Shown: in pieces, positions 9,002 through 16,637 of the stretch
How positions within the stretch are numbered: the stretch's first letter is position 1
Layout of the letters: each line of letters starts with the position of its first letter
Assembly: GCA_009712635.1 (NCBI GenBank)
Contig: WASS01000005.1
Span: forward strand, 124,001-188,000
Origin: Hungatella sp.
Lineage (GTDB): Bacteria > Bacillota > Clostridia > Lachnospirales > Lachnospiraceae
Reading direction: 5' to 3'
Length of the DNA: 64,000 bases
Notes under the pieces: generated by a model
What the model saw: the letters and a program-made list of their open reading frames with translations, nothing else
What the model was told of the DNA's origin: nothing
Databases searched by the model: none
Position numbers and translations under genes: made by a program

Positions 9002-10082
9002 ACAAATGTTAGAGGAATCATTGAAAACCATACGTACAGGAGAGATCGTCACTGGTAAAGTCATCGACGTAAAAGAAGATGAAATCGTCTTGAATATAGG
9101 GTACAAGTCTGACGGCATCATCCCGCGTAGCGAGTACACGGATGACCAGAATTTAAATCTTACAACTGTTGTTCAGGTTGGCGAAGAGATGGAAGCCAAA
9201 GTCACTAAGGTTAATGACGGTGAGGGTCAGGTTGCTTTATCCTATAAGCGATTAGCAGCAGACAGAGGCAACAAGAAGTTAGAAGAAGCATTTGAAAACC
9301 ACGAAGTACTTACCGCAAAAGTTGCACAGGTGCTTGACGGTGGTTTAAGCGTGGTTGTAGAAGGCGCAAGAGTATTCATTCCTGCAAGCCTGGTATCCGA
9401 TACTTATGAGAAGGATTTAACCAAGTATGCAGATAAGGAAATCGAATTCATCATTACTGAATTCAATCCAAAGAGAAGAAGAATTATCGGTGACAGAAAG
9501 CAGATTATGGTTGCTAAGAGAGCCGAGCTTCAGAAAGAATTATTTGATAAGATCCATGCAGGCGATGTTGTTGAAGGTACAATCAAGAACGTAACCGATT
9601 TCGGTGCATTTATTGACCTTGGCGGAGCCGATGGTTTACTTCATATATCAGAGATGAGCTGGGGCAGAGTAGAAAGCCCGAAAAAAGCATTCAAAGCTGG
9701 TGAGAAAGTAAAAGTTTTAATCAAAGATATCAACGGCGACAAGATTGCTCTCAGCTTAAAATTCCCGGAGACAAACCCATGGAAAGATGCATCTGAAAAG
9801 TATGCAGTGGGCAATGTAGTAAACGGTAAAGTAGCACGTATGACTGATTTCGGCGCATTTGTTGAGCTGGAGCCAGGCGTTGATGCTCTGCTTCATGTAT
9901 CTCAGATTTCCAGAGAGCATGTGGAGAAACCTGCAGATGTTCTGGCAATTGGACAGGAAATCGAAGCAAAGGTAGTTGATTTTAACGAAGACGACAAGAA
10001 GATCAGCTTAAGCATCAAAGCACTTCAGGGTCAGGACGAAGCAGCTGCAGAAGATGCACCTGTATATTCTGACGAAGTTTAA
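8982..10082 (+). CDS. rpsA: 30S ribosomal protein S1
   Basis: 366 residues with four S1 RNA-binding domains of about 70 residues each. The last two are clearest (GTIKNVTDFGAFIDLGGADG and KVARMTDFGAFVELEPG). This short, four-domain S1 is typical of Firmicutes. It starts at ATG 8982 with AGGAGG inside ispH, in a different frame, so translation is probably coupled. Abundant lysine-rich linkers and an acidic tail (DEAAAEDAPVYSDEV) follow the last domain. A strong terminator closes the operon. Confidence 0.93.
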   Translation: MSELSFEQMLEESLKTIRTGEIVTGKVIDVKEDEIVLNIGYKSDGIIPRSEYTDDQNLNLTTVVQVGEEMEAKVTKVNDGEGQVALSYKRLAADRGNKKLEEAFENHEVLTAKVAQVLDGGLSVVVEGARVFIPASLVSDTYEKDLTKYADKEIEFIITEFNPKRRRIIGDRKQIMVAKRAELQKELFDKIHAGDVVEGTIKNVTDFGAFIDLGGADGLLHISEMSWGRVESPKKAFKAGEKVKVLIKDINGDKIALSLKFPETNPWKDASEKYAVGNVVNGKVARMTDFGAFVELEPGVDALLHVSQISREHVEKPADVLAIGQEIEAKVVDFNEDDKKISLSIKALQGQDEAAAEDAPVYSDEV

Positions 10083-10105
10083 GCATAATAAAGAATGAGC
10101 AGATG

Positions 10106-10133
10106 GGAAGTGGAGAAATCCGCTTCCTTTTTT
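10106..10133 (+). terminator. Intrinsic terminator after rpsA
   Basis: GGAAGTGG (10106-10113) pairs perfectly with CCGCTTCC (10120-10127) around a 6-base loop, followed by six T. Confidence 0.92.
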
Positions 10134-10175
10134 CGTACAAAAAATATTATGTAATGGCAAGGAGAGGCAGATTTC

Positions 10176-12233
10176 ATGAAAAAAGTATTTTTCACAATCC
10201 TATCAGCGATGATAATTATGACACTGGCGTTTACCGGCTGTAAAAGTAAAACAGATCCGAAACCGGAAGAAGAGCAGACCCAGGCTAAGCCCGCCAGTGG
10301 GACGGGAAAGGCCTCTGCAGGGGAAGCAAACCATATACGCCTGGAAGATGATTATTATGACTTTGTAAACGGGGAGATGCTTAATAATACCAGCATTCCA
10401 GGAGATGCAAGTGGCTGGAGCCAGTTTTACAAGCTGGATAGAGAGGCTTATGAAATTCTAAATGAAGTGCTCCGTGAATCTGTGAATAACAGGAAAAATG
10501 AAAAAGATGGATCTCTGGAACAGAAAATTGCCGATCTCTATCTGACAGCTATGGATATGGAGGGGAGAAGGACTGCCGGATTTGGGGGACTTGCTGTTTA
10601 TATGGACGGGATCAGCCGTGCCTCCACCATTGAGGAATATTTAGAACAGGCAGGAAAAATATACAATGATCTGGGAGTGAGCAGCATTATTCTGCCCCAG
10701 TGGTCTGAGGATATGAGTAATTCTACCCGCTATGCCCTGTATTTTGACGGCGCAGATCTTGGACCTGGAAAAGAAACCTTAGAGGATACTGACCAGGAAG
10801 AACTGATGAACCATTACCGCAATTATATATCCCAGATTATGGAATATACAGGAATGAAAAAAGAAGAAGCGGACCAGGCGGCAGATGGCATTTTAAAATT
10901 GCAGAAGGATCTGGCCGGTAGTGCTCTTCCTCTTAGCAAACAGGGAGACCCTGAGGTTATATATAATCCGTATACCGGTGAAGAATTAAAGAAACTGTTT
11001 CCAGATGGAACCATGGAGACCTTTTTGAAAGCAGCAGATTTAAATGAACAGGATCAATACATTGTGGTTCAGGTAGATCAGATGAAAAAAATCGGTGGAT
11101 ATTTAAATCAGGAATCGCTTCCTCTTTTAAAACAGTATACGTTATTTTGTCTGGTAAATGATTTTGCCCCCAGTCTGACACCCGAGATCCGAGATACCAA
11201 TCTGGAATGGAATAATTTAAGAAAAGGAATCAAAGAAAGAAAAACAGACGAAAAACTGGCAAGTGAATTGACACAGAACACCCTGGGATTTGAATTCGGA
11301 AAGCTTTATGTTGAGAAATGCTTTTCCAAGTCTGATAAAAAGGACATTGAATCCATGATCCGTCAGATTCTTGCCTCTTATAAAAAGCAGATTGAAAATC
11401 TTACCTGGATGAGTGATGAAACCAAGGCTTCTGCCATAAAAAAGCTGGAGCATATGAATCTGAAGGTGGGGTATCCGGATAAATGGCCCAATGATTATAA
11501 GAATGCCAAGGTGCTTTCAGCAGAAGAGGGCGGGAACTTAATTGATAATATGCTGTCTCTCCTGAAAGCACAGAATGAGGTGAATAAAAAGAAATATAAG
11601 GAACCTGTGGACAAAGGGGAGTGGGGCATGACTCCCCAGACTGTAAACGCATATTACAACCCAACTGCCAATGAGATTGTGTTTCCTGCCGCGATCCTCC
11701 AACCCCCGTTTTATGATCCCAAAGCAGACTTCGCATCCAATTTAGGCGGAATCGGAATGGTAATGGCTCATGAGGTGAGCCATGCATTTGATTCTTCCGG
11801 TTCCCTTTACGATGAAAATGGAAATTATCATGTATGGTGGACAAAGGAAGACCGGGAAAAATTTGATGAGCTGGCCAGACAGGTGGAAGAATATTACAGC
11901 GGAATGGATGGATTTCAGGGGAGAAAAGTAAATGGCGCCCAGACATTGAATGAAAATATCGCAGATCTTGGTTCCATGGCATGCATTACGGCGATTGCAG
12001 GTGAAAAGGGCAGTGATTTAAATTTATTGTTCCGCCAGTATGCAACAATCTGGGCGTCCAAGTATACTCCGGAAGCGATGATTGACCGTCTTAATACGGA
12101 TTCCCATTCTCCGGCTAAAGTCAGAGTCAATGGAGTGCTTAGCGCCACAGATGCATTTTACAAGGCTTATCCGGACATAAAAGAAGGAGATGCCATGTAT
12201 GTGGCTCCTGATAAAAGAGTGAAAATCTGGTAA
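10176..12233 (+). CDS. M13-family (neprilysin-like) metallopeptidase lipoprotein
   Basis: 685 residues. The N terminus is a lipoprotein signal (hydrophobic IIMTLAF followed by TGC, Cys at about residue 22) and then a charged, Gln/Pro-rich linker, so the enzyme should be anchored outside the membrane. The M13 zinc site is complete: HEVSH at about 532-536 and the third ligand in ENIAD at about 593-597. NAYYNPTANEIVFPAAILQP is the conserved substrate-side motif. The family cleaves oligopeptides and is often called PepO or endothelin-converting-like. GGAGAGG precedes the ATG. It is a single-gene unit between terminators. Confidence 0.92.
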   Translation: MKKVFFTILSAMIIMTLAFTGCKSKTDPKPEEEQTQAKPASGTGKASAGEANHIRLEDDYYDFVNGEMLNNTSIPGDASGWSQFYKLDREAYEILNEVLRESVNNRKNEKDGSLEQKIADLYLTAMDMEGRRTAGFGGLAVYMDGISRASTIEEYLEQAGKIYNDLGVSSIILPQWSEDMSNSTRYALYFDGADLGPGKETLEDTDQEELMNHYRNYISQIMEYTGMKKEEADQAADGILKLQKDLAGSALPLSKQGDPEVIYNPYTGEELKKLFPDGTMETFLKAADLNEQDQYIVVQVDQMKKIGGYLNQESLPLLKQYTLFCLVNDFAPSLTPEIRDTNLEWNNLRKGIKERKTDEKLASELTQNTLGFEFGKLYVEKCFSKSDKKDIESMIRQILASYKKQIENLTWMSDETKASAIKKLEHMNLKVGYPDKWPNDYKNAKVLSAEEGGNLIDNMLSLLKAQNEVNKKKYKEPVDKGEWGMTPQTVNAYYNPTANEIVFPAAILQPPFYDPKADFASNLGGIGMVMAHEVSHAFDSSGSLYDENGNYHVWWTKEDREKFDELARQVEEYYSGMDGFQGRKVNGAQTLNENIADLGSMACITAIAGEKGSDLNLLFRQYATIWASKYTPEAMIDRLNTDSHSPAKVRVNGVLSATDAFYKAYPDIKEGDAMYVAPDKRVKIW

Positions 12234-12248
12234 AAACAAGATAGAAAG

Positions 12249-12283
12249 GCTGCGGCAGCAGGTTTTATATGCCGCAGCTTTTT
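12249..12283 (+). terminator. Intrinsic terminator after the M13 peptidase gene
   Basis: GCTGCGGCA (12249-12257) pairs with TGCCGCAGC (12270-12278), then five T. Confidence 0.92.
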
Positions 12284-12345
12284 ATAGTGATTTATGTATG
12301 CGAAAAAATACATTTTGATAATGAGAAAATTTTTCAATAAAAATA

Positions 12346-12378
12346 TTGACAACTGACGAAAGTTAGAATATACTAACT
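12346..12378 (+). promoter_or_regulatory. feoA promoter with an overlapping palindromic operator
   Basis: TTGACA (12346-12351), 17-base spacer, TATACT (12369-12374). The palindrome AGTTAG-AATATA-CTAACT (12361-12378) covers the -10 box, as expected for a repressor site. The same AGTTAG-N6-CTAA layout recurs at 12893-12910 and 15883-15900. It resembles DtxR-family rather than Fur sites; no DtxR-family gene is in the window. Confidence 0.7.
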
Positions 12379-12390
12379 GATGAGAAATGG

Positions 12391-12408
12391 GAATGATTAT
12401 CAATAATA
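12391..12408 (+). promoter_or_regulatory. Fur-box-like sequence upstream of feoA
   Basis: The perfect TGATTATCA core within GAATGATTATCAATAATA resembles the centre of the classical Fur box. It lies just downstream of the predicted start of transcription. One possible reader is the Fur-family protein encoded at 15386. Confidence 0.45.
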
Positions 12409-12427
12409 AAATGAAAGAAGATGATGA

Positions 12428-12643
12428 ATGATGCCTTTAACAATGGTGAAAGCAGGAGAGCCTAACGTAATTCGTAAAATCGGCGGCAAAGAAGAAACAA
12501 GACGTTTTCTGGAAAACCTGGGTTTTGTTACCGGCGGAATTGTGACTGTTGTTTCTGAAATAAGCGGAAACATGATCGTTAATGTAAAAGATTCCAGAGT
12601 TGCCATAGGAAAAGATATGGCAAATAAAATCATGGTGGGATAG
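12428..12643 (+). CDS. feoA: FeoA-family ferrous iron transport protein (first copy)
   Basis: 71 residues forming a single SH3-like FeoA domain: PLTMVKAGEPNVIRKIGG, then FLENLGFVTGGIVTVVSE and SRVAIGKDMANKIMV. FeoA is a small cytosolic partner thought to act with FeoB. Two ATGs are adjacent (12428 and 12431); AAAGAAG is the only ribosome-site-like sequence. It is first in the iron operon, directly under the palindromic operator and Fur-like box. Sequence identity to the second FeoA is low, so the two copies are not a recent duplication. Confidence 0.85.
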   Translation: MMPLTMVKAGEPNVIRKIGGKEETRRFLENLGFVTGGIVTVVSEISGNMIVNVKDSRVAIGKDMANKIMVG

Positions 12644-12659
12644 AAAAGGAGAAAAGACG

Positions 12660-12878
12660 ATGACATTAAAGGAAATTCCATGCGGTAAAACTGTCAAGGT
12701 AACCAAGCTAAGCGGAGAAGGTCCTGTTAAAAGAAGAATTATGGATATGGGAATCACAAAAGGTGTTGATATTTTTGTGAGGAAAGTAGCTCCTCTTGGA
12801 GATCCGGTGGAAGTAACAGTCAGAGGGTATGAGCTGTCTTTACGAAAAGCAGATGCAGAAATGATCATTGTGGAGTAA
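12660..12878 (+). CDS. feoA: FeoA-family ferrous iron transport protein (second copy)
   Basis: 72 residues with a classical FeoA domain: LKEIPCGKTVKVTKLSGEG, KRRIMDMGITKG, and GDPVEVTVRGYELSLRKADA. It starts 16 bases after the first FeoA with AAAGGAG upstream. Tandem FeoA proteins before FeoB are common in clostridia; their division of labour is not known. Confidence 0.9.
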   Translation: MTLKEIPCGKTVKVTKLSGEGPVKRRIMDMGITKGVDIFVRKVAPLGDPVEVTVRGYELSLRKADAEMIIVE

Positions 12879-12882
12879 TTTT

Positions 12883-12911
12883 TTTACATATTAGTTAGGT
12901 GAGACTAATAC
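12883..12911 (+). promoter_or_regulatory. Possible internal feoB promoter with AGTTAG-N6-CTAATA operator
   Basis: TTTACA (12883-12888), 17-base spacer, TAATAC (12906-12911). AGTTAG-GTGAGA-CTAATA (12893-12910) overlaps the -10 region in the same way as at the first feoA. The motif match is strong and the promoter match is moderate. Confidence 0.55.
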
Positions 12912-12950
12912 CAGACAAATCAATTGCTGACAGGCAGAAAGAGGTAGAGT

Positions 12951-15134
12951 ATGTCAATAAAAATTGCATTAGCAGGTAATCCCAACTGCGGAAAGACGAC
13001 GTTGTTTAATGCATTGACTGGATCAAATCAGTTTGTGGGGAACTGGCCAGGCGTTACCGTAGAGAAAAAAGAAGGAAAGCTAAAAGGTCATAAAGATGTC
13101 ATTATCATGGATCTTCCAGGTATCTATTCCCTCTCTCCTTACACACTGGAAGAAGTGGTAGCGAGAAATTATCTGATCGGAGAACGTCCTGATGCGATTT
13201 TGAATATCGTAGACGGTACCAACATAGAACGTAATTTATATTTATCCACCCAGCTTATGGAACTTGGAATTCCGGTTATCATGGCAGTTAACATGATGGA
13301 TATCGTGGAAAAGAGCGGGGATAAAATTCATATAAATAAATTAAGCGAAAAGCTTGGCTGTGAGGTTGTGGAGATTTCTGCACTGAAGGGAACTGGAATC
13401 CAGAAGGCTGCTGAAAAAGCAGTGGCGATTGCAAACCAGAAAAACAACAGACCGCCAGTACATAAATTTGCAGCTGAAGTGGAGTCAGTTCTGGATTCCA
13501 TCGAAGACAAACTTGGAAATGATGTTCCCGAGGAACAGAGACGTTTCTTTGCAATTAAGCTTCTGGAAAAGGATGAAAAGATCCAGTCTCAGATGAAGCG
13601 TGTACCTGATGTAACGGAAGAGATCACAAGGATTGAACGGGAACTGGATGACGATACAGAGAGTATTATTACTAATGAGCGTTATGTATATATCTCTTCT
13701 ATCATCGATCAGTGTTTAACAAGAAGCATGAAAAATAAACTTACGATTTCCGATAAAATCGACCGGATCGTTACTAACCGGTTTCTGGCACTGCCCATCT
13801 TTGCAGCCGTGATGTTTATTGTCTATTATGCTTCTGTTACAACAGTGGGTTCCTGGGCAACTGATTGGGTGAATGACAGTCTTTTCGGTGACGAGATGAA
13901 TCTTTTCGGTCTTCAGCTTCCTGGCATACCAGTCATTGCTGAGAGCTTTTTAACTGCAATTGGCTGTGCAGACTGGCTCCAGGGTCTGTTAGTAAACGGA
14001 ATTATTGCAGGTGTGGGTGCAGTTCTTGGTTTTGTACCTCAGATGCTGGTACTTTTTATCTTCCTTGCATTTTTGGAGAGCTGCGGTTATATGGCTCGCG
14101 TTGCGTTTATTATGGACCGCGTATTCCGTAAATTCGGTCTTTCCGGTAAGTCTTTTATTCCCATGCTGATCGGCAGTGGCTGCGGCGTACCTGGTATTAT
14201 GGCATCACGTACGATTGAAAATGATCGTGACCGTAAGATGACAATTATGACAACAACCTTTATTCCCTGTGGAGCCAAGCTTCCAATTATTGCACTGATT
14301 GCAGGCGCACTTTTTGATGGAGCTTCCTGGGTTGCACCAAGTGCATATTTCGTAGGAATTGCAGCAATTATCTGTTCCGGTATTATTTTAAAAAAGACTA
14401 AAATGTTTGCTGGTGATCCGGCGCCTTTCGTTATGGAGCTCCCCGCTTACCATATGCCAACAGTTGTAAATGTTTTAAGAAGTATGTGGGAACGCGGCTG
14501 GTCCTTTATAAAGAAAGCGGGAACAATCATTTTATTATCTACTATCGTTGTATGGTTTGCTTCCTATTTTGGCTGGGTAGACGGTCAGTTCAGAATGCTG
14601 GAAGCAATGGAACTTGACCACAGCATCCTGGCTAAGCTGGGAAGTACAATCAGCTGGCTCTTCATTCCTCTTGGCTGGGGAAACTGGAAATCTGCAGTAG
14701 CAGCCATCACAGGACTGGTAGCAAAAGAAAACGTAGTTGGAACCTTTGGTATTCTCTACGGCTTTGCTGAAGTTGCAGAAGATGGTTCTGAGATCTGGGG
14801 TACTCTTGCAGGCAGTATGACAGCAGTTGCTGCATATTCTTTCCTTGTATTTAACCTTCTCTGCGCACCTTGCTTTGCAGCAATGGGAGCGATCAAACGT
14901 GAGATGAATAACACCAGATGGTTTTGGTTTGCAGTTGGATATCAGACACTTCTGGCATATATAGTAGCGCTTTGTGTCTATCAGGTAGGAACTTTAATCA
15001 CCACAGGATCCTTTGGATTCTTTACAGTAGTGGCTTTTGCGCTGATTGCAAGCTTTATCTATCTGCTTGTCAGACCTGAAAAAGCAAAAAGTGAATCGAA
15101 AGTAAAATTATCAAGTATCGCCGGAGCAAAATAA
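12951..15134 (+). CDS. feoB: Ferrous iron transport protein B
   Basis: 727 residues. The N-terminal G domain has GNPNCGKTT (G1, residues 9-17), DLPGIYSLSPYT (G3) and NMMD (G4). It is followed by a helical linker and about eight membrane helices with two gate regions, including the conserved Cys segments GSGCGVPGIMASR and FNLLCAPCFAAMGAI. FeoB takes up Fe2+ across the cytoplasmic membrane. AAAGAGG precedes the ATG. The 72-base gap after the second feoA holds a possible internal promoter and operator. Confidence 0.96.
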   Translation: MSIKIALAGNPNCGKTTLFNALTGSNQFVGNWPGVTVEKKEGKLKGHKDVIIMDLPGIYSLSPYTLEEVVARNYLIGERPDAILNIVDGTNIERNLYLSTQLMELGIPVIMAVNMMDIVEKSGDKIHINKLSEKLGCEVVEISALKGTGIQKAAEKAVAIANQKNNRPPVHKFAAEVESVLDSIEDKLGNDVPEEQRRFFAIKLLEKDEKIQSQMKRVPDVTEEITRIERELDDDTESIITNERYVYISSIIDQCLTRSMKNKLTISDKIDRIVTNRFLALPIFAAVMFIVYYASVTTVGSWATDWVNDSLFGDEMNLFGLQLPGIPVIAESFLTAIGCADWLQGLLVNGIIAGVGAVLGFVPQMLVLFIFLAFLESCGYMARVAFIMDRVFRKFGLSGKSFIPMLIGSGCGVPGIMASRTIENDRDRKMTIMTTTFIPCGAKLPIIALIAGALFDGASWVAPSAYFVGIAAIICSGIILKKTKMFAGDPAPFVMELPAYHMPTVVNVLRSMWERGWSFIKKAGTIILLSTIVVWFASYFGWVDGQFRMLEAMELDHSILAKLGSTISWLFIPLGWGNWKSAVAAITGLVAKENVVGTFGILYGFAEVAEDGSEIWGTLAGSMTAVAAYSFLVFNLLCAPCFAAMGAIKREMNNTRWFWFAVGYQTLLAYIVALCVYQVGTLITTGSFGFFTVVAFALIASFIYLLVRPEKAKSESKVKLSSIAGAK

Positions 15135-15148
15135 TCCGGTAATCATAT

Positions 15149-15173
15149 GAGCCTGCATGGTTTATGCAGGCTC
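15149..15173 (+). other. Perfect hairpin between feoB and the Cys-rich peptide gene
   Basis: GAGCCTGCAT (15149-15158) and ATGCAGGCTC (15164-15173) form a 10-bp stem with a 5-base loop. There is no T run, so it is more likely an mRNA processing or stability element than a full terminator. Confidence 0.6.
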
Positions 15174-15193
15174 AAGATATCAGGAGGTATCAT

Positions 15194-15331
15194 ATGGGAA
15201 CATTAGCAGTATCAGCAGTTGTCATCGGAGTGGTGGCACTGATTATCAAAAGCATGATTCGGGATAAGAAAAACGGAAAATCCATTCAGTGCGGCGGACA
15301 GTGCAAGGACTGTGGCGGACATTGCCACTAA
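15194..15331 (+). CDS. FeoB-associated Cys-rich membrane peptide
   Basis: 45 residues. One N-terminal transmembrane helix (VSAVVIGVVALIIKSMI) is followed by a basic stretch and a tail CGGQCKDCGGHCH with four Cys and a terminal His, a plausible metal site. It matches in size and pattern the FeoB-associated Cys-rich proteins found after feoB in Firmicutes, which may replace FeoC. CAGGAGG lies 6 bases before ATG 15194. It follows feoB across a hairpin that lacks a T run, so it is probably cotranscribed at a lower level. Confidence 0.85.
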   Translation: MGTLAVSAVVIGVVALIIKSMIRDKKNGKSIQCGGQCKDCGGHCH

Positions 15332-15385
15332 GAGACTGGTATCTGTTTTTCGAACTATATTATACGTCTTAATGGAGGTACCAAA

Positions 15386-15877
15386 ATGGAAATGCACACA
15401 AACACGATTGAAAAAAGAAAAGTAGCTGATTCCAGAAGTTATCATAGAACCAGGATGCAGAAGGATCTTATTATTGAACGGTTAAAGGGTAAGGGGTGCA
15501 GAATTACAAAGCAGCGCCTCACACTTTTAGATATTATTCTGGAACATGAATGTTCCAGCTGCAAAGAAATCTATTACAAAGCTTCCAGGGTGGATGAGAG
15601 CATTGGAGCTGCTACTGTCTATCGTATGGTTAATGTTTTAGAGGAAATCGGAGCCATCAGCAGGAAGAACATGTATAAAATTGCTTACTCTGATACCTGC
15701 TCCATGGAAGATGCCTGCACGGTAGTGCTTGATGATGAAACGACTTATCATCTCTCTGCAAAAAACTGGAATTCTGTTGTGCGGGCAGGTTTAACCGCTT
15801 GCGGATATCTGGAAGATCAGAAGATTGCATCAATTTCGATTAAACCTTGCGGATGTGAGAATGCCGGTTGCTATTAA
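15386..15877 (+). CDS. Fur-family transcriptional regulator
   Basis: 163 residues. A winged helix (GCRITKQRLTLLDIILEHECSS, then AATVYRMVNVLEEIGAI) is followed by a short dimer domain and a C-terminal CGCENAGC that could bind zinc. The His-rich HHDH motif of classical Fur is missing. The N terminus carries a basic extension of about 25 residues. Given its place right after feoAAB and the Cys-rich peptide, it is likely the local iron or metal regulator, but Fur, Zur and PerR cannot be separated by sequence alone. TGGAGG precedes ATG 15386. Confidence 0.85.
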   Translation: MEMHTNTIEKRKVADSRSYHRTRMQKDLIIERLKGKGCRITKQRLTLLDIILEHECSSCKEIYYKASRVDESIGAATVYRMVNVLEEIGAISRKNMYKIAYSDTCSMEDACTVVLDDETTYHLSAKNWNSVVRAGLTACGYLEDQKIASISIKPCGCENAGCY

Positions 15878-15882
15878 TTACA

Positions 15883-15900
15883 AGTTAGCTATTGCTAACC
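15883..15900 (+). promoter_or_regulatory. Third AGTTAG-N6-CTAACC palindrome
   Basis: AGTTAG-CTATTG-CTAACC lies between the Fur-type gene and the HD-GYP gene. It has the same half-sites and spacing as the two feo sites, which suggests the HD-GYP gene belongs to the same metal regulon. No convincing promoter is visible around it. Confidence 0.5.
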
Positions 15901-15922
15901 AGTAAGGCAGGTAAAAAAGAGC

Positions 15923-16537
15923 ATGAAAAATGAATCAGGATTTGAGTTATGCAGGAACGGCATTGATTATCATGAAATTATTGAATGCATCGTCAGCGCA
16001 TTAGATGCCAAAGATCCCTATACGGCGGGGCATTCTCAAAGGGTCAGCGATATGGCGCTGGCCCTTTCCGGGTTTTTAAAGCTTGACAGAGAAGAGACAG
16101 AGCGGATTCATATTGCCGCTCATCTTCATGATATTGGTAAAATCGGAGTTCCTGATGCAGTATTAAACAAACCGGACAGACTTTCTCCGGACGAATGGAC
16201 TGCCATGAAAAAACACCCGCAGACCGGTGCCCAGATATTAAGTAAATCCCGTCATTTGAATGAGTTAAAAGACATTGTTCTTCACCACCATGAACGATAT
16301 GATGGAAACGGTTATCCTTACGGACTGAGGGGAGATGAAATTCCTGTTGGTTCCAGGATTATCTCAATCTGCGATTCCATCGATGCCATGACCTCCGACA
16401 GGGGATACAGGGATGCATATTCACTGAAGTATTGTTATGAAGAAATAAAGAGAAATCTGGGCATTCTATACGATCCCCAGATCGGAGCTGTTGCATTGGA
16501 ACATTGGGCTGATTTGACGAAATATGTGGCGGAATGA
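15923..16537 (+). CDS. HD-GYP domain protein (predicted c-di-GMP phosphodiesterase)
   Basis: 204 residues, almost all HD-GYP domain: AGHSQRVSDMALAL, AAHLHDIGKIGVPD (HD at 69-70), HHHERYDGNGYP (121-132, the GYP signature) and ICDSIDAMTSDRGYR. All metal ligands appear present. The family hydrolyses c-di-GMP and sometimes other cyclic dinucleotides. There is no separate sensor domain; the first 20 residues are only a short lead. AAAAAAGAG upstream is a weak ribosome site. It sits alone downstream of the iron cluster. Confidence 0.88.
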   Translation: MKNESGFELCRNGIDYHEIIECIVSALDAKDPYTAGHSQRVSDMALALSGFLKLDREETERIHIAAHLHDIGKIGVPDAVLNKPDRLSPDEWTAMKKHPQTGAQILSKSRHLNELKDIVLHHHERYDGNGYPYGLRGDEIPVGSRIISICDSIDAMTSDRGYRDAYSLKYCYEEIKRNLGILYDPQIGAVALEHWADLTKYVAE

Positions 16538-16637
16538 TTTGTGGATTTTGATACTTGTTATTCTGATAAAATCGTGCTAACCTAGGAGGAAGTGGGATAT
16601 TTTTCCATAATAACTAATCAGCAAAGGATTTGAATGA

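Noticed and set aside
11401-11982. 193-codon minus-strand frame
   Set aside because: It lies wholly opposite the M13 peptidase, has no ribosome site, and its composition (many His, Pro, Ser) is that of a shadow frame.
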